From Clostridiaceae bacterium OM02-2AC (GTDB lineage: Bacteria; Bacillota_I; Bacilli_A; Erysipelotrichales; Erysipelotrichaceae), in contig QULU01000007.1 of NCBI GenBank assembly GCA_003481775.1, forward strand, positions 57,433-121,432: 64,000 nt of DNA, read 5' to 3'. Position 1 is the stretch's first letter. Each line of letters starts with the position of its first letter. The position numbers were made by a program, and so were the translations under genes. This document shows, one piece after another, positions 35,519 to 45,302 of the stretch. The notes below the pieces were generated by a model. It was given only the letters and a program-made list of their open reading frames with translations. It had not been told where the DNA came from and searched no databases.

Positions 35519-37030
35519 ATGCGATATAGAGATATATCCATACGTAAAAAAATACTGCTTTCCAATTTTCTGATGGTTCTCATTCCCATCATTTTTGTAT
35601 GCTTCATCCTGTTTTCCCTGCTGCTGGGATTTTCCTTTGTGACGCACTCCCCGGCTGCACTGATTCGCAATGTCCTGTTAAACACCTCAAACTACGGACC
35701 TACACTGCTGATCAAAACAATGAATGACGAGCTGGCAGGCAGTGAGCATATCACGGAGGAAGCCGAGCGTATTCTCGCACAGCTCGAAAAGTCAGGTCTT
35801 CATATTTTTGTGGAAGAAATCGATGATAAAAAAGATGAAATCCTATACCACAGCGCCGGCAGTAACCGCGATACCATGCAGCGCGAATTTGAAAGCATAG
35901 CCGCTGTGAAGCAGTACGAGCTTCCTTATATTATATGGAATGCAAACGGCATGGCATATCAGGCAGAGCTGAAAAATGCTGCGGATAAAACCCTGCGTAT
36001 TACATTTTCCGGCAAGGATTTGAGCTTTCCTGAGGATTCCTATGAATCCTGGGAGCATACCAAGCTGATGATTAAAATCATGATTGTCGCAACCGGTGTA
36101 TTCATGGTATTATTCATTGTAGCGCTGGGTGCCGTTTTAACCAGAAAGCTGGCACAGCATATCCTGATTCCACTGTATGACCTGAATCAGGCAACCAGTG
36201 AAATACGAAGCGGCAATCTGCAGCAGGAGATAATGGTTGAAAAAGAGGATGAAATCGGTGAGCTGTGCTCTAATTTTGAAGCGATGCGCAAGCAGCTCAT
36301 CGAATCGGAACAGCTGCGGTCCCAATATGATTTGAATCGCAAGGAGCTGATCGCCGGCATCTCCCACGACCTTTCCACACCGCTTACCTCCATGCAGGGG
36401 TACGTGAACGGTCTATTGGATGGAATTGCGGATACTCCGGAAAAACAACAGCACTATCTGCATATCATACAAGAGAAGACAAATGCGATGAATGCGCTGG
36501 TGGAAAGTCTCTTTCTCTTATCCAAGCTGGATCTGGGACAGGTGCCGTTTCATGATGAATGTGTAAATCTATCAGACTTTTTACAGGACTGGTATCAGGA
36601 ATGTGCTTCCCGCTATGACCATGCAGTTGTGAACTTTCATAACAATGCCCCTCATATGGTACAGGTTTTAATGGATCGCACACATTTCATTAGAGTATTA
36701 GACAATCTGTGTCAGAATAGTATAAAATATAGAAGTGCGGATCCGGTGCACATTGATGTCACACTGGAATGCGATAAGCAGGAATGCATTCTCACATTTC
36801 AGGACAATGGAATCGGAATCGACCCATCTCAGGCACCAAGATTGTTTGACAGCTTCTATCGCAGCGATCCTGCAAGAAGCTCCAAGGTGAAGGGAAACGG
36901 ACTGGGTCTTTCCATTACCAAACAAATCATAACCCAGATGAAGGGTGATATAAGCGCCAGCGGAGAATTGAACAAGGGTCTTTGTATCACGATTAGACTA
37001 CCGCTTTTACAAGGAGGAACAACGCTATGA
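35519..37030 (+). CDS. Sensor histidine kinase (HAMP, HisKA)
   Basis: 503 residues; start at MRYRDISIRKK behind GGGGTGG. A TM helix (about 15-40), an extracytoplasmic sensor region (about 45-180), a second TM (about 185-210), a HAMP domain, the H-box AGISHDLSTPLTSMQG, the N-box VLDNLCQNSIKY, and ATP-binding NGIGIDPS and GNGLGLSI motifs give a complete class I kinase. Its start of the partner regulator overlaps its stop by 4 nt. Confidence 0.92.
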   Translation: MRYRDISIRKKILLSNFLMVLIPIIFVCFILFSLLLGFSFVTHSPAALIRNVLLNTSNYGPTLLIKTMNDELAGSEHITEEAERILAQLEKSGLHIFVEEIDDKKDEILYHSAGSNRDTMQREFESIAAVKQYELPYIIWNANGMAYQAELKNAADKTLRITFSGKDLSFPEDSYESWEHTKLMIKIMIVATGVFMVLFIVALGAVLTRKLAQHILIPLYDLNQATSEIRSGNLQQEIMVEKEDEIGELCSNFEAMRKQLIESEQLRSQYDLNRKELIAGISHDLSTPLTSMQGYVNGLLDGIADTPEKQQHYLHIIQEKTNAMNALVESLFLLSKLDLGQVPFHDECVNLSDFLQDWYQECASRYDHAVVNFHNNAPHMVQVLMDRTHFIRVLDNLCQNSIKYRSADPVHIDVTLECDKQECILTFQDNGIGIDPSQAPRLFDSFYRSDPARSSKVKGNGLGLSITKQIITQMKGDISASGELNKGLCITIRLPLLQGGTTL

Positions 37031-37719
37031 AACGAATATTGATTATAGAGGATGACAGAGCGATTGCAGAGCTGGAACGGGATTATCTGGAAGCGAATGA
37101 CTATGAGGTTGAAATCTGCGAGGATGGAGAAAGCGGATTGAAACGCGCGTTGCAGGAGGATTTTGCTTTGATTCTGCTGGATGTCATGCTGCCGAAGGAG
37201 GACGGCTTTCAGGTATGCCGCAATCTGAGAGCATCAAAAAATGTACCGATCATTCTGGTATCAGCCAAGCGTGAGGATATGGATAAAATCCGAGGTTTGG
37301 GTCTTGGTGCCAATGATTACATCGTAAAGCCGTTCAATCCAAGCGAATTGATTGCAAGAGTGAAATCACAAATCGCCAACTATGAACGGCTGACACAGGG
37401 AGCACAGAAGAAAGAGAATCTGCTGCAAATCGAAAATCTGATGATTGATTTAAACTCCCATGAGGTTTTTTTGGACGGTGAGTCTCTCGTTCTTCCAAAC
37501 AAAGAATTTGAGCTGCTTGTATTCCTGGCGAAGAATCCGAATATCGTTTTCAGCAAGGATCAGCTGTTTGAGAAAATATGGGGTCTGGATGCTATCGGTG
37601 AAATCTCTACCGTTACCGTACACATCAATCGGATCCGTGAGAAAATTGAAAAGGACAGCGCCAATCCAAAGTTTATCGAAACCGTATGGGGAAGCGGCTA
37701 TCGGTTCCGCAAATATTAA
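37027..37719 (+). CDS. OmpR-family response regulator
   Basis: 230 residues. The receiver has phospho-acceptor Asp in LILLDVMLPKEDGF (about residue 53) and Lys in DYIVKPF; the winged-helix output domain ends in TVHINRIREKIEKD and WGSGYRFRKY. The ATGA overlap with the kinase gene couples their translation. Targets are not evident; the divergent lipoprotein gene is one candidate. Confidence 0.93.
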   Translation: MKRILIIEDDRAIAELERDYLEANDYEVEICEDGESGLKRALQEDFALILLDVMLPKEDGFQVCRNLRASKNVPIILVSAKREDMDKIRGLGLGANDYIVKPFNPSELIARVKSQIANYERLTQGAQKKENLLQIENLMIDLNSHEVFLDGESLVLPNKEFELLVFLAKNPNIVFSKDQLFEKIWGLDAIGEISTVTVHINRIREKIEKDSANPKFIETVWGSGYRFRKY

Positions 37720-37765
37720 ACGCACACGAAAGAATTATCAAAGCGAAGCTAGTTATGAAGATAAA

Positions 37766-37820
37766 AAAATAGGGATTTCCAAAGCGATCGTACTCATCAA
37801 TCGCCGGATTCCCTTTTTTA
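37766..37820 (+). terminator. Terminator of the OmpR-type two-component system
   Basis: AGGGATTTCC / GGATTCCCT outer stem with inner GCGAT/ATCGC, followed by six T. Confidence 0.7.
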
Positions 37821-37999
37821 TTACAAGCAAGCATAGCCATATTCCCTATAGATACCGCCCTATTACAATATAACCATGCTTTACCTACCTTCCTCCTGCT
37901 GTTTAGCAAAGAGGCTTATGTTCCTTGATGAACCATTCTTAAAAAAGTCCGACGCAGCTTATATAGCGTAAAAATGGATTACCGACAGCGAGTGCTTGA

Positions 38000-38254
38000 G
38001 ATGCCTATACAACAGGATATAAACACCGATTTGAAAAAATCCTGCATACCGATACGTCATCCAGTGAACCTACACGCACAGCTTACGATGCCTTAAACCC
38101 GAAGGTCAAAGATGATGCAGGAATCATTCACATAGACAGAGGTATTGTACAATCTTTTTCAACAAGATCGCCAAGGTATATGTGTCTCATAAGCCATAAA
38201 AATGAGTATCAAAGCTATAAAACACTTCAACACTCGTTTGTTTTAAGGCCCTAA
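38000..38254 (+). pseudogene. Open frame without a start, possible gene fragment
   Basis: 84 codons stay open with protein-like composition (TAYDALNPKVKDDAG, IIHIDRGIV) but the frame begins right after a stop with no start codon or RBS. It may be the tail of a decayed gene; no family is recognised. The stretch 37821-37999 upstream holds nothing else I can support. Confidence 0.25.
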
Positions 38255-38269
38255 CCTCTATCCTAGCCT

Positions 38270-39574
38270 TTATTTTTTCAGAATCAGATCAATCTTTGTC
38301 TGCAGGGTATTGATGCTTGTCTTGATATCCTCATCTGTCCCCAGCAGTCTTCGTATCTCACTATCCGCAACGGAGATCACCTGATCATAATCGGTAAACT
38401 TGGTATTCGGAATTGCATGCTCCATCGTATCATTAAAGAAATCCATATTGAAGGTGGAATCTCCCGGGGCATCCTTTAATAAATACTCCATTACCTGTTT
38501 TGAGCCCGTGATATCCTTTAAAACAGAAACGCCCTGTGAATATTTAAAAATATCCTTCTGTGCCGTCGTATCATAACACAGTGATTTCAGGAATTCCCAT
38601 GCCAGCTTCTTATGCGAGCTGCTTGCACTGATCCCCATACTCAGCGTATCCAGCTGTGACACGTTATCCCCCTTTGGTCCCGCAGGCATCGGTATGCAGT
38701 CCCATTCAAAATTTGTATATTTCTTCACACGCCATGGATACGGCTTGTAGGTTCTGTATTCGCTGAATTTCATTGGACAAAAGGCAACCATCCCCTTATC
38801 AAACATGGCACTGTTCACACTCTGCCCCTTATTCAGCTCCTCCAGCTTTCTCGTAAACTCCACAGCCTCATACACCTTGTTGTTGGCAAGGGTTGCACTT
38901 GTTCCACTGGCATTGAAAATTGTCGCATCATTGGAGGCAAGCGCATTCTGCCATCCATAGCCGTAAACACCAAAGGTATCCAGAGAACCGTCATGGTCCG
39001 AATCCAGCGTTACCTTTTCACAGATTGCATAGAAATCATCCCATGTCCAGTTATTATCCGGCAAAGCAATACCGAACTTATCCAGCAGCGTCTTATTCAC
39101 ATACATCATGGTTGGAACACTTTCATATGGCAGGGCATACTGCTTTCCATCCATCTGTCCGCTTTTCAATGCCGGTGTAAAATAGTTTTTCACTGTAAGC
39201 TCTTCATCGCGCTGTATGTAGGAGTCCAGCTCCTCCAGCATTCCGATATCCGCAAAGGTATACAGATCGTCAGACAGTACCATGTATACATCCGGCAAAT
39301 CACCTTCCAATGCCTGCTGAGAAAGCCATTCGGAGTAGTCCGCCTTTTGCAGACCGCTCACATATTCCACCCGCACATTCGGATGTGCCTTTTCAAAGCG
39401 TTCAATGGCCTGATCGATAATTTTATAGCTGTCGCCGTTGGGAACATCCCAGTTGCTTCCGGCAAACATGCCGAATTTCAGGACTACTGTTTTCTGCTGC
39501 ATATAGGAGAACCATCCGATACCGCCGATACACAGCAACAGCAACACCAGGGTAATCAACAGCCGCCGCTTCAT
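38270..39574 (-). CDS. Extracellular sugar-binding protein (family 1 SBP)
   Basis: 434 residues with an N-terminal hydrophobic anchor (residues 4-22) lacking a convincing lipobox. The mature part has the family 1 SBP layout (KFGMFAGSNWDVP..., AIERFEKAHPNVRVEYVSG, YALPYESVPTMMYVNKTLLDKFG). It is the last gene of a four-gene operon whose start overlaps the response regulator stop by 4 nt. No permease or ATPase follows, so it probably serves sensing rather than uptake, or works with a distant transporter. Confidence 0.85.
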   Translation of the reverse strand: MKRRLLITLVLLLLCIGGIGWFSYMQQKTVVLKFGMFAGSNWDVPNGDSYKIIDQAIERFEKAHPNVRVEYVSGLQKADYSEWLSQQALEGDLPDVYMVLSDDLYTFADIGMLEELDSYIQRDEELTVKNYFTPALKSGQMDGKQYALPYESVPTMMYVNKTLLDKFGIALPDNNWTWDDFYAICEKVTLDSDHDGSLDTFGVYGYGWQNALASNDATIFNASGTSATLANNKVYEAVEFTRKLEELNKGQSVNSAMFDKGMVAFCPMKFSEYRTYKPYPWRVKKYTNFEWDCIPMPAGPKGDNVSQLDTLSMGISASSSHKKLAWEFLKSLCYDTTAQKDIFKYSQGVSVLKDITGSKQVMEYLLKDAPGDSTFNMDFFNDTMEHAIPNTKFTDYDQVISVADSEIRRLLGTDEDIKTSINTLQTKIDLILKK

Positions 39575-40248
39575 CCGTTCTCATCCTGTTCCGCTTTTTC
39601 CCGGTGTATATACCAGATGGCCAGCTGCGTACGGTCGCGCAGCTCCAGCTTATCCAGAATGACACTCAGATAATTTCGTATCGTTCCCTCTGTAAACTTC
39701 AGAATCTCCGCGATTTCCTTGTTGGACAGCCCCTGTGCCACCTGCTGAATGATTTTCCACTCCGTATTGCTCAGCGTTGGGAGGTCATCCTGACTTTGAA
39801 ATTTCTCAGTAACCACATTATTCTTCGCCATCTGTGAAAAAATACGAATCGCCTTGCTTGCGACATTGGGATTGAAGATTGCCCCTCCCTGCAGCACGGT
39901 TTTTATCGCATTGGAAAGCTCATCGAGGGATACCCCCTTTAACAGATAGCCACTGGCTCCATATTTCAATGCGGAATATACATATTCATCATCATCAAAG
40001 GTTGTAAGAACAATAACCTTCACATCCGGATATACTTCCTTCACAAACTTGGTACAGTGTACCCCATCCATATCCGGCATCCGCATATCCATTAAAATGA
40101 CATCCGGCTGCTCCCTGCGTATTGCCTCAATGACCTCCTTGCCGCTTCCTACGGTGGCGATCACCTTAAATTCTTCTTTTGTACTCAATATAATTTTCAG
40201 ACTTTCGCGGATCAGCTCCTGATCATCCGCAATCATAATCTTAATCAT
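39571..40248 (-). CDS. NarL/LuxR-family response regulator
   Basis: 225 residues. The receiver has Asp in VILMDMRMPDMDG (about residue 53) and the output domain has the LuxR helix-turn-helix GLSNKEIAEILKFTEGTIRNYL (about 175-196). Its start overlaps the kinase stop by 1 nt, and the sugar-binding protein gene overlaps its end by 4 nt. Confidence 0.92.
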   Translation of the reverse strand: MIKIMIADDQELIRESLKIILSTKEEFKVIATVGSGKEVIEAIRREQPDVILMDMRMPDMDGVHCTKFVKEVYPDVKVIVLTTFDDDEYVYSALKYGASGYLLKGVSLDELSNAIKTVLQGGAIFNPNVASKAIRIFSQMAKNNVVTEKFQSQDDLPTLSNTEWKIIQQVAQGLSNKEIAEILKFTEGTIRNYLSVILDKLELRDRTQLAIWYIHREKAEQDENG

Positions 40249-41555
40249 CAGATTCCCTCCCTGATTGGAATTTCTGCAAGGATCACAAACCCGTTGGATC
40301 CATAAAACCGGATATCTCCCTGTAAAAGGGCGATACGCTCCTGCATGTGGTGAAGCCCGAAGTCCGGCTTGATATTTTCACAGCCGATTCCATCATCCTC
40401 GATAATCAGAATCAGCGTATCATTTTCCTTTGCGATGGATATAAATATCTCCTTCGCCTTGCCGTGGCGAACCGCATTCGTCATCCCCTCCTGAATAATG
40501 CGGTATATGACCTCTTCCTCGTCCTTATCAAAGGTTAAATGCGGAAGATGACATACGAAATGAATAACGACATCGGTAACCCCCTGGAATTCCTGAATCA
40601 TTTTATCCAGTGCTTCCTTCAGTGTATAATGCTCCAATGCATCCGGACGCAGCTTATCGACGGAACGCCGCACATCCTTTAAGCCGTTTCTGGCAGTTTC
40701 CGCCAATGTACTCAGCTGATTCTTCGTTGCGCTTGGATCGATCTCACTCATCAGTACACAGGCATCGATTCCAACGGATAAACCGGTCAGTGTATGCCCC
40801 AGCGTATCATGAATTTCTCTTGCCAGACGGTTCCGTTCTCTGGTAGCTCCCATCTTTTCACGGATGTTGGCATATTCCTTGAGCTGTTCATTCAAATCCT
40901 GCAGCTCCTGATTCATCTGCAGGAATTTCTTGCTTTCATTGATTTTCTCCTGCACAAGAAAGATCATATACAGGATAAACATGATGATGTTCAGGGAAGC
41001 CAGTGTATTATGGATACTGGACAGCACGGACTGCGTCATGGAATTATAGCAGGCGAGATAGTCATTGAAGGAAACAATGGCAAAGCGCCCGGATAGAAAA
41101 TCATAATTCGCACAGAGATAGATCACAATCATCACTGCCAGACAGAGTGCACGCTCCCGGTTGGTGCTGATATATGTCAATAAATCGGCCATCACAAGAA
41201 GCAATATGCTGTTGGTGGAAAAGCTGAGAGACTGCATGATAATCAGACAGAGACAGGTTTCCAGCAGAAAGCTTCCCGCCAGCTTCCAGGTGGTCAGCTG
41301 AATCTGATGCCGCAGCCGCATCACAAACAGAAGAATCGGAAAGCAGGCAACCGCTGTAATCATAATGCGCAGAGGATTGGAAGGCAGACAGGGTAAGGTC
41401 GAAAGAAAGGTCCTTGCCTCATACATATCACAAATGCGCAGCGTTGTGATATACATAATCACACTGATAAACAAAATAATCGTTAAGTTGAGAAAGCACA
41501 TCATCCAGTGAATCGCCTTCAGCTTCTCATCATTGCTCCATTTCATAAACCACAT
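40248..41555 (-). CDS. NarL-type sensor histidine kinase
   Basis: 435 residues; ATG at 41555 chosen over an in-frame GTG at 41567. Six or so TM helices fill residues 15-215, followed by a coiled linker, the HisKA_3 H-box LAREIHDTLGHTLTG and an HATPase domain (IIQEGMTNAVRHG, EDDGIGC). It lacks an extracellular sensor domain of any size, so the ligand is probably presented by the membrane-anchored binding protein encoded just upstream. Confidence 0.88.
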   Translation of the reverse strand: MWFMKWSNDEKLKAIHWMMCFLNLTIILFISVIMYITTLRICDMYEARTFLSTLPCLPSNPLRIMITAVACFPILLFVMRLRHQIQLTTWKLAGSFLLETCLCLIIMQSLSFSTNSILLLVMADLLTYISTNRERALCLAVMIVIYLCANYDFLSGRFAIVSFNDYLACYNSMTQSVLSSIHNTLASLNIIMFILYMIFLVQEKINESKKFLQMNQELQDLNEQLKEYANIREKMGATRERNRLAREIHDTLGHTLTGLSVGIDACVLMSEIDPSATKNQLSTLAETARNGLKDVRRSVDKLRPDALEHYTLKEALDKMIQEFQGVTDVVIHFVCHLPHLTFDKDEEEVIYRIIQEGMTNAVRHGKAKEIFISIAKENDTLILIIEDDGIGCENIKPDFGLHHMQERIALLQGDIRFYGSNGFVILAEIPIREGI

Positions 41556-41557
41556 GA

Positions 41558-42535
41558 TCACTGCCACCCTTCCAGAGAGAACTGATCGATATTATTCTCA
41601 TTAATCAGTGTTACCGGTATTCTGGCCTTGCTGCTGTATGGCTTGTTTTCCAGTATTTTATAGACGATTTCCGCCGCATCCTTCCCCATCGTTTTCGGTG
41701 ACTGGGAAACGGAGGCCGTCATGATATGATCCTTGATCAGTGCCTTTGTTTCCGGTGATCCATCCACGCCATAGACAAGTACCGATTGCAGACGATCCTT
41801 ATCCTGCATGGCGGCAAGGGCACCCAGCGCACTGGGATCATTTAACGCCATGACCACATCGAAGGAAATATCCTTATTCAAAAAGGCATCCATTTTCGGC
41901 ATGGCGATTTCAAGCTGTCCCTCACATTCGATTCGCTCCACAACACGGTACTGCGGCTTATCCTTAATGGTATCGACAAAGCCCTGAATACGCTGGACAG
42001 CAGAATAGGCGGTACTATGCTGAAGCAACACGATATCAGCCGATTTTTTCCGCTTCATCATATCCTTGGCACACTGCACACCGGCATCGTAATTATCCGA
42101 CATCAGAGAATATGCGACAAGATCCTCATCAAATACATCCGTATCCACGGTAATAACCGGAATGTTTGCTTCCCTTGCCTCCTTCAGCTCCTCACTCAGT
42201 CCCGTAAAGTCCACCGGATTGATAATCAGCGCACTGACATCCTGCTCAATCAGATAGTGAATCTGTTCCTTTTGCTTCTGCAAATCAAGTGCAGGGTCCA
42301 GGGATATGAGAACATCCCCGTTTGCCTCGACGACATTGCGTACCTCATCATCGATTACATTGAAAAAGGGATTGTTCAGCGTCATATAGGTCGCCCCGAT
42401 TTTCAGAGGCTTTTTGCTGCGATAAATGAACTGTTCACTGGTATAGCGGCTCAGAAGTGATAAGCCGGCCACAACAAACATCAAGGCGAACAGAAACATG
42501 ACAATGGAACGTATACTCACTTTCATTTTTGACAT
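41558..42535 (-). CDS. Membrane-anchored periplasmic-binding-type sugar sensor protein
   Basis: 325 residues; start at MSKMKVS behind GAGGG. One N-terminal TM (about 8-28) without a lipobox, then a full RbsB/LacI-type two-lobe binding domain (KIGATYMTLNNPFFNVI, ALIINPVDFTGL, VITVDTDVF, VYGVDGSPETKALI). Binding proteins of this kind encoded directly before a kinase act as its ligand receptor in three-component sugar-sensing systems such as XylFII-LytS of clostridia. It is the first gene of the operon. Confidence 0.85.
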   Translation of the reverse strand: MSKMKVSIRSIVMFLFALMFVVAGLSLLSRYTSEQFIYRSKKPLKIGATYMTLNNPFFNVIDDEVRNVVEANGDVLISLDPALDLQKQKEQIHYLIEQDVSALIINPVDFTGLSEELKEAREANIPVITVDTDVFDEDLVAYSLMSDNYDAGVQCAKDMMKRKKSADIVLLQHSTAYSAVQRIQGFVDTIKDKPQYRVVERIECEGQLEIAMPKMDAFLNKDISFDVVMALNDPSALGALAAMQDKDRLQSVLVYGVDGSPETKALIKDHIMTASVSQSPKTMGKDAAEIVYKILENKPYSSKARIPVTLINENNIDQFSLEGWQ

Positions 42536-42575
42536 AAAGACCCTCACTTTTTATCAACAAATATTATATCATAAA

Positions 42576-42607
42576 AAAACAAGCCACTCTCTCTTTTGGC
42601 TTGTTCT
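42576..42607. terminator. Terminator-like hairpin upstream of the sensor operon
   Basis: AACAAGCCA/TGGCTTGTT stem with A/T runs on both sides. A TATAAT at about 42565 on the minus strand follows it, which could be the operon's -10. Confidence 0.65.
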
Positions 42608-42991
42608 TTTCTATTTTATCGTATGTTTTGATAAAATAGGTTGCATATTGACTGAAGATTTGCATCGGTATGAGAAAATTTTCCGCGCCTGTATTGGTGT
42701 TGAAGGGTTTCATGTCTATTCCAGATTCAGGATTTCAGCAACGGATCAGATTATGAATGGGTTTTCTGCAGGTGCATGTTACCAGCAAAGCATCTGCAGA
42801 AGTCATACCGTGCGATTCAAGCAATGTTGTAGTTTTGGAATTTAAGAAAGACCAATTTCTAAATTCACCACAATACCATAACTGCTTCTGCACTACCACC
42901 ATGCAGAACCAATATCTTATTGCACGTATATTCTACAAAAGGTTTCCTATAAATTCAACTTTCAAATGTCATTTGTTTTTTATTACATTTG
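42608..42991. other. Intergenic stretch without a supported gene
   Basis: About 380 bp after the PNPOx-like gene. It has a TTTTATC/GATAAAA foldback near 42617-42640 and short open frames without RBS; nothing else is supported. Confidence 0.4.
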
Positions 42992-43450
42992 TCATTTTTC
43001 CGCATTCCGCTTTCCCGTAATTTCCTGCACGGTGATTTTCCATACAGCAGTAACGCTCCTTAAATCACGGATTTCCTGCTCTGCCATGTCCATGCTCTCT
43101 GGTATAAAGGTCCTGCAGAGGGCAAGCAGCGCACGGTGCCTTTCCGCTTCATCAACCACCTCCTGTGCAATTCCCCGAATCGTACAGGAGGCATAATAAA
43201 CGGTGAAGCTTTCTGCACAGTTTTTCATATGGGCAACGCTGTGCAGGCAGACGTTTGGATTTTCGCGCATAGCCTTGATTTTTTCCCCGTCACGGGCACA
43301 GTGAAAGTACAGTGTTTCATCCATCCGTGTCACGGATAGTGCAGTGGCATAGGGGATATCCCGAATGCTCATGGAAAGTACGGAATATGCGCTTTGATCA
43401 AAAATGCGCCATGCCTCTTCTCTTGTTGTTTCTCTGTCTGTTCGTCTCAT
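42992..43450 (-). CDS. Pyridoxamine 5'-phosphate oxidase-like flavin-binding protein
   Basis: 152 residues; start at MRRTDRETT behind AAGGAG. The split-barrel FMN-binding fold is visible in YSVLSMSIRDIPYATALSVTRMDETLYFHCARDGEK and VCLHSVAHM. It resembles NimA-type and other small PNPOx-like proteins, which reduce or bind flavin-linked substrates. It stands alone; the substrate is unknown. Confidence 0.8.
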   Translation of the reverse strand: MRRTDRETTREEAWRIFDQSAYSVLSMSIRDIPYATALSVTRMDETLYFHCARDGEKIKAMRENPNVCLHSVAHMKNCAESFTVYYASCTIRGIAQEVVDEAERHRALLALCRTFIPESMDMAEQEIRDLRSVTAVWKITVQEITGKRNAEK

Positions 43451-43589
43451 ACGCTCTCCTTTTTGTATAAGTATACCATGAAGCACAAGTATTTATATTC
43501 AAATATTATTTTTTCTTAAGTTCTGCTTTTCCCATATCAAAATGATATACTATAGTTATAAAAAGGAAGGATTCAAACAGGTGATGATA

Positions 43590-43896
43590 ATGTTTGGAAA
43601 ACTAAAAGCAAGGCTGCACGGAAAGCTATGGTCGTATAAAAAAAATCGAGGATGGTTTCTATCTATATCGCGGATTACCCTCCAAATATGTAACTGTGGA
43701 ATATTACGTTAACCAGCAGCGCTACGAGGTCAGACAGCTGATTTACAGTATCCTTCCTGCGCACGAGAAGAAGCTCAAGCTGCAGGAGCTTCTGCGTATT
43801 AAAATCAGTGAAAATAATCCGAAGGATGCTTATATCAGTGAATTTGACGAGCCGCAATATAAGCTTTGGTATTATGTGGATAAAGCAAATAAATAA
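43590..43896 (+). pseudogene. Small gene broken by a frameshift in an A8 run
   Basis: ATG at 43590 behind AGGTG opens MFGKLKARLHGKLWSYKK. Removing one A from the run of eight at 43638-43645 joins it to a frame reading IEDGFYLYRGLPSKYVTVEYY and on to KLWYYVDKANK, giving about 101 residues. As written, the first frame ends after about 40 codons. It may be a real pseudogene, a slippery phase-variable gene, or a sequencing slip. The joined protein is cytoplasmic and unrecognised. A TATACT-like -10 lies near 43547. Confidence 0.55.
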
Positions 43897-44336
43897 GAGA
43901 CTGTTGAAAAAGTAACTCTATGAATTATGTGTCTCATGAAAGCAATGATTTCATAAGGATAGTGGAGAAAAATCCCTTGTGTTCTCTTCAACCTCATGTA
44001 CATGTGATGATAACGATACATGAAATCGTCTGTTTTTTTCAGCAGTTTCATAAATACCCCCTTACCCATACGCCTGTCCCACAGGCTTGCATTCTTGAAG
44101 CCATAAAGAAAGAGAAAAGTGTGGTAGCTATATCGACTCATACGGATTTTAGAAAAATTCAAAGCAGATGGAATCCAGCAGCTGCCTTTCCTCCATATTG
44201 GAGATTGAAAAAGAATATTCTCGCCCTTCTGCTATTCTCATGCATACTTTCCAGGACAGTGACCTGCTGTCATCTACCAATAAGAAATCAGGATTGAATT
44301 GCTTTGACACCCCATATTTTCTAAACAGAACCATAA
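43897..44336. other. Intergenic stretch, possible insertion-sequence end
   Basis: About 440 bp without a convincing gene. The first bases after the broken gene, GAGACTGTTGAAAAAGT, resemble from memory the terminal repeat of some IS elements, but no transposase or partner end is seen. Open frames here lack an RBS and have random composition. Confidence 0.3.
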
Positions 44337-44388
44337 AAAAGTATTCCGATATAACAGGAAGACACCCTTATACAGAATACTTTTCTTT
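44337..44388 (-). terminator. Terminator of the thioredoxin-like lipoprotein gene
   Basis: Perfect 10-bp stem AAAAGTATTC/GAATACTTTT, with a T-run on the minus strand. Confidence 0.75.
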
Positions 44389-44395
44389 TGTCCTT

Positions 44396-44854
44396 TTATT
44401 TTTTCTCATCAAGCTTATAGCGCTGTACCCAGTTATCGAATTTTTCCTCCGTTAAACCATCATCGCCGTTTTCCAGTAAATTTTCCAGCTTTCCTTCCTT
44501 CACATAGTAAAGGGAAGGTGTTTCATTCATTCCTGGAAAGGTTTTCCGTATCGTATTCAAATCGGATTTTCGCTGAGAAGCAGGGGCTTCATCCAGAACA
44601 ACGTCATACAATACGACGTTATGATCCAGCAGATATCCATCCAGCATTTTTTTGAATTCTATACAATGGGAGCAGGTAGTCTGTGTAAATACAATGGCGA
44701 AGCTTTCTTTTTTATCCACCATTTTCTGCATTTCGGAAACTGTGATATTTTCCACCCTTCCCGGCTCATCGTCACGTTCATATTTTGAACTGCAGCCTGT
44801 CAGAAGCAGCAGTGTACAGGCGGCAATTCCACATAATCTGATAAATTTCTTCAT
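44396..44854 (-). CDS. Thioredoxin-like lipoprotein
   Basis: 152 residues with lipoprotein signal (LLTGC, Cys21). The mature domain has the thioredoxin active site TTCSHC (about residues 59-64) and the cis-Pro strand ETPSLYYVKEG. It faces outward on the membrane and probably reduces or exchanges disulfides in exported proteins, or resolves oxidised cysteines. GGAGG precedes the start; it is transcribed alone. Confidence 0.85.
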   Translation of the reverse strand: MKKFIRLCGIAACTLLLLTGCSSKYERDDEPGRVENITVSEMQKMVDKKESFAIVFTQTTCSHCIEFKKMLDGYLLDHNVVLYDVVLDEAPASQRKSDLNTIRKTFPGMNETPSLYYVKEGKLENLLENGDDGLTEEKFDNWVQRYKLDEKK

Positions 44855-44936
44855 ATACGACCTCCATTTGACTTGTTATCAGTATAGCGTATTTTCCGTA
44901 AATTGAAAAGCAGGGATGTCTAGCAAAATCTGCCAG

Positions 44937-45164
44937 CTATTGCTCATGTAAAGAACCAATCTGTTGTTCGATCTTTTCCTTTACCATTTCCTGCTTGTCT
45001 GCTTTTACCTTACCGAGCAGATACAGCAGCATGCGCTTCAGCTCCCCCATATCAAATTCCTCTTCAAGAAATACATCCATAGCCATATTGCATTCATCCT
45101 CGTAGGTACGATCCATATTGGATGTAATCAGTACAAATAATCTTTCTGCAAGTCTGGTATCCAT
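44937..45164 (-). CDS. Small cytoplasmic helical protein, unknown
   Basis: 75 residues behind GGAGGTG. The predicted structure is all-helical and charged (MDVFLEEEFDMGELKRMLLYLLGKV ... KEKIEQQIG). No cysteines, signal or motif. It follows the promoter region shared with the divergent Nudix gene; function unknown. Confidence 0.6.
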   Translation of the reverse strand: MDTRLAERLFVLITSNMDRTYEDECNMAMDVFLEEEFDMGELKRMLLYLLGKVKADKQEMVKEKIEQQIGSLHEQ

Positions 45165-45302
45165 AACAGCACCTCCGTTTCTTCTCTATCATCATAGCAT
45201 ATCAGCAGACAGATTTCCTCAATCTGTGATTATTTTTACTTCTATGCTTTTACACTATGATATCCTGTGCTATCCTTACAGTAGAAAAGAGGCGAATGTA
45301 TA

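Noticed and set aside
35210..35647. 145-codon minus-strand frame upstream of the lipoprotein
   Set aside because: Overlaps both the lipoprotein and the kinase gene and has no RBS or domain.
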